DNA of 64,000 nucleotides from Sulfurirhabdus sp043759595 (GTDB taxonomy: Bacteria; Pseudomonadota; Gammaproteobacteria; Burkholderiales; SMCO01): contig JAYVLG010000002.1 of the NCBI GenBank assembly GCA_043759595.1, positions 29,456-93,455 of the forward strand, given 5' to 3'. The position numbers were made by a program, and so were the translations under genes. The notes under the pieces are model-generated. The model did no database searches. It was not told where the DNA came from and worked only from the letters and a program-made list of their open reading frames with translations. Of this stretch, positions 34,886 to 43,044 are shown piece after piece (positions within the stretch are counted from its first letter, which is position 1; each line of letters begins with the position of its first letter).

Positions 34886-36730
34886 TCATTGCAACTCGAT
34901 CCGATGCTTGAATTCGCACCCAAATGCCAAATCAAGCAATTCAACATTGGAAAGCGCTACCTGAACTTGTGTACCAGGCGGTAATTCCGGCATGGAAGGA
35001 ACACGCGTCACCAGCGGCAGTGTATCGAGCCGGATGAGATTTTCTTTCAGCACGGTCGCACTCGCCTCATTGATACCTTCTTGCAATACATAACGCAAGC
35101 ACCAGTACCGTTCCATATTTCGCTGGAAACTATTGTAAGCTTCACTTGCTAATTCGAAATCGCGCACCGCGCCGAGCAGCACCTCGCTGTTTGAAGCGTA
35201 TGGGGCAGGTTCGCCACGTACCAAAGCTATCAGTTGTCGTTGATTCAGCAAATCCATGGAACGGCGCAACGGTGAACTGGCCCAGGCATATTGATCCACG
35301 CCCAGCCCGATATGTTTGCCCGGTGTCGTGCTTAAACGTACCTTACCGTTAAATTGCGAACGAAAAACCCCAGCTACGCCCTTTTCAGATAACATCTTGG
35401 CCCAGCGAGAGTTGACATAAATCATCAGTTCGGACACAACTTTATCTATAGGATTACCCCGTTTCCGGTCTGTAATTGCTATGCGATCATCTTTAACCAC
35501 AAAGCTGTAATCCGTACCGATGTTACTGCCTTGCTTGCCTCGCCCGATTTCAAGCCGATTTGCCAGCTCCCAGAGAATACCCAGCTCTTTCTTGAACGGG
35601 TAATCTGGTCCGCCGCGAGCCAAAGTATCTTCATTAAATAATGGTTCCAGCGTGTCATGCCGTAAATTTGCCGCAATCTTGACGCGTTCAATGCGCGTCA
35701 CCGATGACACAACTGAATAATCAGCTGACTCTATTTCCAGGTACATGGAAAGAGCGGGGCATGATTTTGTCGCTTCCAGCGTATACGCATTCACCAGCGC
35801 ATCTGGCAGCATGGTGATTTTATTACCGGGCATATACACAGTAGACAAACGCTCAAGGGCAATTTCATCCAACCGGGAGCCAGGACCAAACCCCAGTGCT
35901 GGCGCGGCAATATGAATACCGACTTGCCAGTTGCCATTGGGCAAATGAATCAGAGAAAAGGCATCATCGATTTCAGTTGTCGTTGCATCGTCAATACTGA
36001 ATGCGGAAACATTGCTTTCCGGCAGATCCTGCGGAATATCAAATTCACCAATTTCACCAAATTCAATTCCTTTGGGGAAATGCTCGAACAGAAATGCGTT
36101 GAAATGATAATCATGAGAAGAGGGAATCGCACCACATTTTTCCAGCAGCTTGGGTGGCGTCAACCCCGTATCATGACAAGCCTGTTCCAGGGCCTTGTAC
36201 TCGATGGTATTTTTATCCGGCCGATACAGCAGCATATTGATTTGCGGCAAGAGTGCTTCCGGGCAAGAAAACCCGGTCAGCTTCTCAGTGTACTCCGCCT
36301 GCTGCAATGCTTGCAGGCGCTTGCGCTCCACACTGGCAAGCGCAGCTTTCAATGAATCTTCCGGTGCGGCTTTGTAGTGTCCTTTGCCTTTCTTATAGAA
36401 ATGCATGGGCGAACCATGCAGCTTGATCAACAAACCTGCGGCTTCAACCGTACTGGGCGCGTGGCCAAAATATTCCAGCCCGAGATCTGCAAATCCGAAC
36501 TCATCCTGATTGCTGCATTCCCATAAAAAGTCGGCATCCAATTCATCTGCAACTTGCTGGGCTTGTTCCATGAACTCGCTCAGCGCAGGCTTCTCAAATT
36601 TGAGCAGCACTGAACCTGCCTTAATTTTGCTGCGTTTGCCGTGCGGCGCTTCAACCTGGAGCGAAGTAGTGTTGTCGGCAAGAACGGCGCCCACTTTAAA
36701 CCCGCCGTCTTCCTCATAAAAAACATTCAT
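34886..36730 (-). CDS. RNB-domain exoribonuclease (RNase II family)
   Basis: A 614-residue RNase II/R-type 3'-5' exoribonuclease. The catalytic RNB domain spans roughly residues 235-530 and includes the acidic metal-binding motif VSAFSIDDATTTEIDDAFSL at about 240-260. The N-terminal part has a short beta-barrel-like segment, and no clear C-terminal S1 domain is visible, unlike RNase R. The frame is open upstream to a TTG overlapping yqiA, but MNVFYEEDGGFKVG at 36730 is the usual family N-terminus and is preferred. The yqiA-like gene lies just upstream. Confidence 0.88.
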   Translation of the reverse strand: MNVFYEEDGGFKVGAVLADNTTSLQVEAPHGKRSKIKAGSVLLKFEKPALSEFMEQAQQVADELDADFLWECSNQDEFGFADLGLEYFGHAPSTVEAAGLLIKLHGSPMHFYKKGKGHYKAAPEDSLKAALASVERKRLQALQQAEYTEKLTGFSCPEALLPQINMLLYRPDKNTIEYKALEQACHDTGLTPPKLLEKCGAIPSSHDYHFNAFLFEHFPKGIEFGEIGEFDIPQDLPESNVSAFSIDDATTTEIDDAFSLIHLPNGNWQVGIHIAAPALGFGPGSRLDEIALERLSTVYMPGNKITMLPDALVNAYTLEATKSCPALSMYLEIESADYSVVSSVTRIERVKIAANLRHDTLEPLFNEDTLARGGPDYPFKKELGILWELANRLEIGRGKQGSNIGTDYSFVVKDDRIAITDRKRGNPIDKVVSELMIYVNSRWAKMLSEKGVAGVFRSQFNGKVRLSTTPGKHIGLGVDQYAWASSPLRRSMDLLNQRQLIALVRGEPAPYASNSEVLLGAVRDFELASEAYNSFQRNMERYWCLRYVLQEGINEASATVLKENLIRLDTLPLVTRVPSMPELPPGTQVQVALSNVELLDLAFGCEFKHRIELQ

Positions 36731-36798
36731 ATGGCCTGAAAACCTGACTTCGAATTGAAATAAACTGCCTATTATACCTGACTGAAAAAGATCACCCG

Positions 36799-37359
36799 TC
36801 AAAAAGCAAAAATACGTGGAATATATTCGGAAAAATGCTGAAATCCGTGGTCTCCACCTGATATAACTATTTGGTGGGCACCTTGGAATTTTTCAAGTGC
36901 CAGTCGATAATCCAGCACTTCATCGCCCGTTTGCACCATCAATAAATAGCGGGATGGACACGTAATCGGCTCCACTTCCAGCGATTTGAGCTGGTTCATA
37001 TGTGCCTGAGTCAGCACATATTCCTCGCCTGTATAAATATTGTTTTGTGGCCCAAGGTAATCATGCAACAAGGTATAGGGCTTGACAGCCGGATTCAACA
37101 ACACTGCCTTGAGACCGTATTCTTCTGCAAGATAAGTTGCGTAGTAACCCCCTAAAGAACTTCCCACCAATTTCACCTCTCCTTTCGCGGCAGATGCTTC
37201 AATGAAATTACGCAGCAAATGAATAGCCTTGGCAGGCTCATAGGGAAGGTCTGGCGAAACAAACTCGCTGGCCAGGCCCAGACGGGCCATTTCCTGCTTG
37301 AGCAAGCGGCCCTTTAAAGAAGCAGAGGAACTATTAAATCCGTGTAAATAAATAATCAT
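36799..37359 (-). CDS. YqiA-like alpha/beta hydrolase (esterase)
   Basis: A 186-residue small alpha/beta hydrolase of the YqiA family, whose E. coli member shows esterase activity on short acyl chains. IIYLHGFNSSSASLKG gives the oxyanion region, VGSSLGGYYATYLA the nucleophile Ser within GxSxG, QTGDEVLDY the acid and SGGDHGFQHF the catalytic His. The substrate in the cell is unknown. It is followed closely by the RNB nuclease gene, a pairing common in Betaproteobacteria. Confidence 0.87.
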   Translation of the reverse strand: MIIYLHGFNSSSASLKGRLLKQEMARLGLASEFVSPDLPYEPAKAIHLLRNFIEASAAKGEVKLVGSSLGGYYATYLAEEYGLKAVLLNPAVKPYTLLHDYLGPQNNIYTGEEYVLTQAHMNQLKSLEVEPITCPSRYLLMVQTGDEVLDYRLALEKFQGAHQIVISGGDHGFQHFSEYIPRIFAF

Positions 37360-37594
37360 CGCAACACACAGACATCAGTGGAATTAAGGGAGCCTACCCG
37401 TTAAAAAGCAACTCGGCAGCAACCAGTATTATTGTCAATTTTCAACCCTTCGGGAATAAATCTGCATTCTGGATGTTTACCTGGATGACAGGGTAAGAGT
37501 GAAGAATCTGAAATATTTTCACATGCCATCCCGAAAGCCCTGCCAACCAAACCAAAATCAGCGTTTACCCTAATCTTATGAGGAGTTTAAAAAC

Positions 37595-38254
37595 ATGTCT
37601 ATTATGCTAAATAAATGGATTGCCGCAATTCCGTTCGCCATTCTGGCGACTTCCGTCACATTAAGCACTGCGCAAGCAGATAATCAAACGGATACTGATG
37701 ACAAGTCAGCTTCTATCAAAGTTTTTGCGCCAGGCAAGGGCGATCTGGCAGGTATTGGCAGCCGTGCTTTCCTGGTTGATCTTTCCGTCACATTCAACAC
37801 TGATCTGGCTTCTACCGGCGTGACCCCAGAATTAACCGGTCCCGGTCCTTTGCAAAATGCGGGTCCATTCCCAGGCACTTTCGGCCTGGGCGCGAACCAT
37901 GATCACTTCCCCAGCCTGGTTGTTTTGCTCAGTTCCACAAAAGTAGGCGCTGGCGCCGGACAGAATCTTTCGAACCTGTTCAATATCAATACGGTTACCA
38001 ACCAGAGCGCTGCAAGCACTGAAATCTGGTCTACCTGGATCGTCGGCGCACCTAATTCTTTCGGAATTGCCGGAGAGCACACACCATCGCACTTGTTTGT
38101 GGCAGTGGTGGAAGGTACCGCCCCAGATGTCGTCATGGATATGGACGGCAATGGCGTCTTTGACAAAAAAGACCTGAAACTGATGGGTTACAAGGTAATT
38201 TCCAATACACCTCAAGTTGACTTTGTGGTGAATGGTCTTGCCAGCGGGTTTTAA
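37595..38254 (+). CDS. Secreted protein with an EF-hand-like calcium loop, function unknown
   Basis: A 219-residue exported protein. The signal peptide covers about residues 1-28 (ending AQADN). The mature part is Gly/Ser/Thr-rich, with GANHDHFPSLVVLLSSTKVG in the middle. Near the C-terminus (about residues 182-193) DMDGNGVFDKKD fits the 12-residue EF-hand or dockerin calcium loop, with acidic or Asn side chains at positions 1, 3, 5, 9 and 12. Only one loop is present. No enzyme motif was recognised. It stands alone with a terminator directly after it. Confidence 0.7.
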   Translation: MSIMLNKWIAAIPFAILATSVTLSTAQADNQTDTDDKSASIKVFAPGKGDLAGIGSRAFLVDLSVTFNTDLASTGVTPELTGPGPLQNAGPFPGTFGLGANHDHFPSLVVLLSSTKVGAGAGQNLSNLFNINTVTNQSAASTEIWSTWIVGAPNSFGIAGEHTPSHLFVAVVEGTAPDVVMDMDGNGVFDKKDLKLMGYKVISNTPQVDFVVNGLASGF

Positions 38255-38262
38255 TTAACAAC

Positions 38263-38307
38263 GCCAGATCCAGCGATTAGACAACCAACCTAACCGCTTG
38301 ATCTGGC
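38263..38307 (+). terminator. Intrinsic terminator between the secreted protein and mpl
   Basis: Arms GCCAGATCCAGCG and CGCTTGATCTGGC (13 bp, one mismatch), followed by TTTACTTTTT on the plus strand. It ends the plus-strand gene and touches the stop of the convergent mpl. Confidence 0.75.
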
Positions 38308-38308
38308 T

Positions 38309-39658
38309 TTACTTTTTAGCAAGAGCCTTAAGCAATTTTTCGTGAATACCGCCAAACCCCCCGTTACTCATGACCAGAATGTGATCTCCGGGTTGAGCTG
38401 CGGCCGCTATTGCATCCACCAGCAGCGGCAATTCATTCATAATAATCGACTTTTCGCCCAGCGGCTTGAGCGCTGTCGCCACATCCCAACCGAGATTTTC
38501 ACCATAGCAAAAAACACGATCTGCCGCTGCAAGGCTTGCAGCCAGCGTGTCTTTCATCACACCCATTTTCATGGTATTGGAGCGGGGTTCCAATACCGCC
38601 AGAATACGCGCACTGCCAACCTTGCTACGCAACCCGCCCAAGGTGGTTTCAATGGCAGTAGGGTGATGGGCAAAATCATCGTAAACCGTTATTTTATTTA
38701 CCACGCCACTCACTTCCATACGGCGTTTGACATTGACAAACTGCCCCAGCGCTTCGATACCGATTTTGACAGGCACCCCGGCATGGCGCGCAGCGCCAAT
38801 TGCCGCTAACGCATTATGACGATTATGCGCACCCAGCAGCGACCATTTCAGCTCCCCCTGCTTTTCACCCTTGAAACTGACCGTGAACTGCCCCTCTGGA
38901 GACTGCTCTGAAGCTTCCCAGCCATCGGCAACTGAGAGTTGCTCCACCGGCGTCCAGCAACCTCGGGCTAAAACGCGTTTCAGGCTATCTTCCATTCCAT
39001 TGGCCAGAATCAGTCCATTGCCCGGGATTGTTCGCACCAAGTGGTGAAATTGCGTTTCGATTGCGGCCAGATCCTGAAAAATATCAGCGTGATCAAACTC
39101 CAAATTATTGAGTATGGCTGTACGCGGACGATAATGAACAAACTTGGAGCGCTTATCGAAAAATGCTGTGTCATATTCGTCTGCTTCCACCACAAAGAAT
39201 GGGGAATCCGTTAAACGTGCGGAAACACCGAAATTCTGGGGGACCCCCCCGACTAAAAATCCCGGATTCAGCCCCCCATATTCCAGTACCCATGCAAGCA
39301 TGGCACTGGTTGTGGTTTTACCATGGGTACCTGCCACAGCCAGCACCCATTTATCCCGCAATACATTTTCTGCCAGCCATTGCGGCCCGGAGATATAGGG
39401 CAAACCCCGGTTGAGAATCTCTTCCATCAGGGGATTGCCGCGAGAAACCACATTGCCGATGACAAAAACATCCGGCTCAAACTTGATTTGCTCTGGACTG
39501 AATCCTTCCACCAATTCAATACCTTGCGCTTCCAGTTGGGTACTCATGGGCGGGTAAACATTAGCATCACAGCCAGTCACTTTATGACCTGCCTGTTTGG
39601 CCAACACTGCGATACCCCCCATGAAGGTACCGCAGATTCCGAGAATATGAATATGCAT
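38309..39658 (-). CDS. mpl: UDP-N-acetylmuramate:tripeptide ligase (peptidoglycan recycling)
   Basis: Mpl joins recycled L-Ala-gamma-D-Glu-meso-DAP to UDP-MurNAc in peptidoglycan recycling. The 449-residue Mur-ligase-family protein begins MHIHILGICGTFMGG, has the P-loop AVAGTHGKTTTSAMLAWVLE at about residue 105, and later FVVEADEYDTAFFDKRSKF and GAHNRHNALAAIGAA, both Mur-ligase features. The upstream frame extension is open, but the ATG at 39658 gives the family N-terminus. Monocistronic. Confidence 0.93.
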   Translation of the reverse strand: MHIHILGICGTFMGGIAVLAKQAGHKVTGCDANVYPPMSTQLEAQGIELVEGFSPEQIKFEPDVFVIGNVVSRGNPLMEEILNRGLPYISGPQWLAENVLRDKWVLAVAGTHGKTTTSAMLAWVLEYGGLNPGFLVGGVPQNFGVSARLTDSPFFVVEADEYDTAFFDKRSKFVHYRPRTAILNNLEFDHADIFQDLAAIETQFHHLVRTIPGNGLILANGMEDSLKRVLARGCWTPVEQLSVADGWEASEQSPEGQFTVSFKGEKQGELKWSLLGAHNRHNALAAIGAARHAGVPVKIGIEALGQFVNVKRRMEVSGVVNKITVYDDFAHHPTAIETTLGGLRSKVGSARILAVLEPRSNTMKMGVMKDTLAASLAAADRVFCYGENLGWDVATALKPLGEKSIIMNELPLLVDAIAAAAQPGDHILVMSNGGFGGIHEKLLKALAKK

Positions 39659-39815
39659 ACTTAAATCGACTTCCGGTAATAATGCTAAAAAAATTCCAAC
39701 GGCAACCCACTTCGCCATCTACTGTGACAAATTACATTTTATCAGCATTATCATCGACGAAAATGATTGGATTTGTATACAATACAATCAAATTCTAATA
39801 TTTTACTGGTTTCAA

Positions 39816-40047
39816 CCTGGAAACCTTAGTTGGATGGGTTGGAGCGCGCTGTTTTTGGAGCGCAGGGCAAAACGCAATAACGCAGAATGGTCATTCCATT
39901 TCAAGGCGTTGCAACGCCGCCCTGTGTTGCGAAAACGGTACAATCCAACCCATAACGGCCTCACCATCCGGATGAACCAGGGAATCATTAAAAATTCTAC
40001 TAGAATTATTTAAATGTTACGTATAGCGGTTAACTGAAATTTCCAGG
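39816..40047. mobile_element. Short inverted-repeat element, copy 1 (MITE-like, 232 bp)
   Basis: One of three related copies in the window (others at 41093 and 58150). It begins CCTGGAAACCTTAGTTGG and ends with AACTGAAATTTCCAGG, so the ends are inverted repeats. Inside, ATGGGTTGGA pairs with TCCAACCCAT around a GC-rich core, and AATTCTACTAGAATT is a perfect palindrome near the right end. It has no coding capacity for a transposase. It ends 8 bp before the ATG of the diguanylate cyclase gene, so it forms that gene's leader. No clean target duplication is visible; the flanks TTTCAA and TTTAAA are only similar. Confidence 0.85.
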
Positions 40048-40055
40048 TTTAAATT

Positions 40056-40985
40056 ATGGCCACACCAAAATCAGTGTCTGACATTGCACGGGCAACGTTA
40101 TTGCAATTAACCGAGTTAGGCTTAACGCCTACGCCCGAAAATTATGCAATGTATTACTCTCAAATTTCGGGGGAAGCGCCTCCAGCCCCCCTCAGACAAA
40201 TCGACCCTGCTTGCAACGAAATCATGCAGTTGGTCCGCACATCGCTGGACACCATCAGCAATACAACCGCAAACTGTGCCTCTGACCTGGGGAAACAAAA
40301 TCAGGAAATGCGTCAATCCATTGATGGCTTAAGTGCAGCACAAGAAAAACAGGAAATGTTACAAATACTGGCAAATATTGTCGCCAAGGCCAATGAGATT
40401 TTTGGCACCGTAGAACATTCACGCGTTGACTTGCTCGCCACCAAACTGTCTCTCGATCAACTCAATGTTGAACTTCAGGAAACGCGTCTCCAATTGAATG
40501 AAGATCCCTTGACCGGCGCCCAGAACCGCCGTGCAATGGACAAAATCCTCGCCCGTGAAGTTGCGCTTTCATTACGAACCGGATCACGCCTAAGCGTTAC
40601 AATGCTCGATATTGATCACTTTAAAAAAATTAACGACGAATATGGGCACGATGCAGGTGACAAACTTCTTGTGCACTTCGCCATGGTAGCCAAATCTGTT
40701 TTGCGGGAAAGTGATGTATTGGTTCGATATGGCGGTGAGGAATTTTTACTTATTCTGCCGGATTCAGATACAAAAGGTGCCGAATTTGTGCTCAATCGTT
40801 TAAAGCAGGTTATCCAAAAATCGCCATTAGCTTATAATGGCCAGCAAATCACCACTACTTTTAGCGCCGGGATAGCCCAACTCAAGGCAAACGAGAATGG
40901 CCATGCGCTTACGTTAAGAGCAGACGCTGCTCTTTATGCTGCTAAAAATGCAGGCAGGAATTGCTTTAAAGTGGCAGCAGAATAA
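40056..40985 (+). CDS. Diguanylate cyclase, GGEEF active site
   Basis: Synthesises cyclic di-GMP from two GTP. The 309-residue protein has an N-terminal helical part without a recognised sensor domain and a C-terminal GGDEF domain. The active site GGEEF is at residues 226-230 and the RESD inhibitory I-site lies just before it, so product inhibition is expected. No signal peptide or membrane segment is evident. The ATG lies 8 bp after the right end of element copy 1, which probably supplies or alters its 5' region. A second copy lies about 110 bp beyond its stop. Confidence 0.9.
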   Translation: MATPKSVSDIARATLLQLTELGLTPTPENYAMYYSQISGEAPPAPLRQIDPACNEIMQLVRTSLDTISNTTANCASDLGKQNQEMRQSIDGLSAAQEKQEMLQILANIVAKANEIFGTVEHSRVDLLATKLSLDQLNVELQETRLQLNEDPLTGAQNRRAMDKILAREVALSLRTGSRLSVTMLDIDHFKKINDEYGHDAGDKLLVHFAMVAKSVLRESDVLVRYGGEEFLLILPDSDTKGAEFVLNRLKQVIQKSPLAYNGQQITTTFSAGIAQLKANENGHALTLRADAALYAAKNAGRNCFKVAAE

Positions 40986-41092
40986 ACCAGCTTAGAATCC
41001 AGTCCAAATGTGGGGGCTGAAAGACCTATATCAACAGGCAAAAGCGCATTGTAAGTGGCTCACAATTGCATCCCGTTTAATTCCATAATGAT

Positions 41093-41326
41093 CCTAGAAA
41101 CCTTAGTTGGATGGGTTGGAGTGTGCTGTTTTTGGAGCGCAGGGCAAGGCGCAATGACGCAGAATGGTCATTCCATTTCAAGGAGTTGCAACACCGCCCT
41201 GTGTTCCAAAAACTGTGCAATCCAACCCATAGCGGTCTCACCAACCGGCTGATCCAGGGAACATTAAAAATCTATTAGAATTATTTAGTTAAATGTTAAG
41301 GGTAGCGGTCAACTGAGGTTTCTAGG
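41093..41326. mobile_element. Short inverted-repeat element, copy 2 (MITE-like, 234 bp)
   Basis: Same family as copies 1 and 3. Terminal inverted repeats are CCTAGAAACCTTAGTT (41093-41108) and AACTGAGGTTTCTAGG (41311-41326), with one mismatch. An internal inverted repeat of about 35 bp pairs 41111-41145 with 41196-41230 (ATGGGTTGGA and TCCAACCCAT at the outer ends), giving a long stem in DNA or RNA. The AATTCTAnTAGAATT palindrome near the right end has lost one base here. It lies between the cyclase and the TPR gene. Confidence 0.87.
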
Positions 41327-41369
41327 ATTATCCATTAAAGTAATCTGAAATTAAGCCGCTAGTTGTTTC

Positions 41370-42122
41370 ATGAAAAACAAACTCACTAGCGCCGGGTCTA
41401 TCGCCAAGGCACAAAAACTGGATGCGCAGGCTATCACATCCTTCATTGATGAAGGTAATGCGCTCTATGATCTGGGAAAATATACAGAAGCACTGGGCAA
41501 CTTTCTCAAAGCAAAAGACCTCATTGGAAGCAATGCATCCAGCAAGGGAAAGCGCGCTGCAATTTGTCATTACAATATTGCACGTGCCTATGACGCACTC
41601 GACAAGATCGAAGATGCCATCGTTCATTACAACACCGCTATTGAAATTACCCCTCGTTTTCCCGAGGCACACAGTAATTTAGGCACACTGCTAAATCAAC
41701 AGGAAAAATTTACTGAAGCCTGCGAGCATTTCAAAAAAGCCATTGCTGCGAACCCGCTATTTGCTTCTCCCTTTTTTGGTCTGGGCGTCGCTTTACAAAA
41801 TCAGGGAGACAACACCAACGCCGCTTTTGCTTACCAACGAGGCCTTACGCTCAACCCGGATTTTTATCCTGGGTGGGTTAATCTTGGCATTATTTGCCAT
41901 GGCATAGGCAGCTATGATGTGGCCATCAATTGCTACACTGAAGCCATTGCTTTGTCCCCCGACAATCATGAGCTTTATTTCAATATCGGTTTAGCTTATA
42001 TGGGTGCAGAACAATTAAAAGATGCTGTCGCTTCTTTTAGCAAAGCAATCGAATTGCGGCCTGACTACGATATCGCCCGGGATGCATTGCAAGAGGCCAT
42101 CTACTTTAGCTTACCTTCCTGA
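41370..42122 (+). CDS. Tetratricopeptide-repeat protein
   Basis: A 250-residue protein made almost wholly of TPR helices, about six repeats (for example GNALYDLGKYTEALGNFLKA, HSNLGTLLNQQEKFTEACEHF and FNIGLAYMGAEQLKDAVASF). TPR arrays bind partner proteins; the partner is unknown. No signal peptide. It resembles TPR proteins found next to c-di-GMP and phosphorelay genes, and its neighbours here are a cyclase and an Hpt protein. The start ATG is 43 bp after element copy 2 and has no strong ribosome site. Confidence 0.83.
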   Translation: MKNKLTSAGSIAKAQKLDAQAITSFIDEGNALYDLGKYTEALGNFLKAKDLIGSNASSKGKRAAICHYNIARAYDALDKIEDAIVHYNTAIEITPRFPEAHSNLGTLLNQQEKFTEACEHFKKAIAANPLFASPFFGLGVALQNQGDNTNAAFAYQRGLTLNPDFYPGWVNLGIICHGIGSYDVAINCYTEAIALSPDNHELYFNIGLAYMGAEQLKDAVASFSKAIELRPDYDIARDALQEAIYFSLPS

Positions 42123-42233
42123 GAATTCCGTCTGGCAGCAACATTCCCACTTTCTGCTTCATATGCAGGATCATTCTGCTATACACTATCTGGATCGCGG
42201 ATTACCATTTATCGTCCCATTTTCCGGTAGCAC

Positions 42234-43025
42234 ATGGATACCAATAAAACCTCAACCAACCTGGATGCTTTCCAGCAAATGCTGCTACAGATGCGTAACG
42301 CATTTATTGCAGATGTGCCAGAAAAACTGGATCAGCTCGACAATTTATTATTTGGTTTGGAAAAGAATGGATTTGACAGTGAATCCTTCAATACGCTGTA
42401 CCGTATTGTCCACAGCCTGAAAGGCAGTGGTGGCACACACGGCCTGCATATCATCACCACGATTTGTCACCAATTGGAGGATTTTCTCGGCAGTTTGAAT
42501 AGCCAGACAAAATTCACCCCTGAACTGATTAATTTCTGCCTGAGCTATGTTGATCTGTTACGTACAGCTACAAAACAGATTCAAATTGACCAAGATGATT
42601 TTCAGGAGATAGAAAACAAATTACCTTTATTGCGTCAGCAGTTCAGCAAAAAACAATTTACGGTTCTGATTATTGATAACTCTAAATTATCGACCCAAAT
42701 TTATCTTCAATTATTTTCGAAAATCTCAGTTAATACCGTCGTTATGTCTGATGGGTTGCAAGCGCTCACTCGCGCACTCACTGAACACTTTGACTTACTG
42801 ATCACCGGCAATGAAATACCCTCTCTGACAGGCGCTGCTATCATTGGAGCCCTGCGACTTTCAAACTCACCCAACAGCCACATCAAAAGCATCTTGATCA
42901 CAGCAAATAAGGATTGCTGTAACGACCTGAAAAGATACACCGATGCCAATTACGTCATCATGAAAGATGCAAAATGGGCAGAAAACCTGGCGGATGCAGT
43001 CAACGGAGCGCTGCCTGTTTCGTAA
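42234..43025 (+). CDS. Hpt phosphotransfer protein with a degenerate receiver domain
   Basis: A 263-residue two-domain protein. The N-terminal Hpt domain has the phosphorylatable His60 in RIVHSLKGSGGTHGL. A receiver-like domain from about residue 141 begins FTVLIIDNSK, but the phospho-accepting Asp of DLLxTDxxMP is Gly192 here (FDLLITGNEIP), and one of the acid-pair Asp residues is Asn149. The receiver therefore cannot be phosphorylated in the usual way and may be a binding or dimerisation module. No histidine kinase is adjacent. It follows the TPR gene by 111 bp. Confidence 0.83.
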   Translation: MDTNKTSTNLDAFQQMLLQMRNAFIADVPEKLDQLDNLLFGLEKNGFDSESFNTLYRIVHSLKGSGGTHGLHIITTICHQLEDFLGSLNSQTKFTPELINFCLSYVDLLRTATKQIQIDQDDFQEIENKLPLLRQQFSKKQFTVLIIDNSKLSTQIYLQLFSKISVNTVVMSDGLQALTRALTEHFDLLITGNEIPSLTGAAIIGALRLSNSPNSHIKSILITANKDCCNDLKRYTDANYVIMKDAKWAENLADAVNGALPVS

Positions 43026-43044
43026 GCAGCTAATAACAACCGCA

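Noticed and set aside
41055..41252. Short open frames inside the repeat element, for example at 41055-41252 and 58100-58282
   Set aside because: Similar frames recur in the copies only because the DNA is repeated. They have no start signal of their own and differ in length, so they are not genes.
39816..41326. Composite transposon carrying the cyclase gene between element copies 1 and 2
   Set aside because: No transposase and no target duplication around the pair; same-orientation copies alone do not show mobility.
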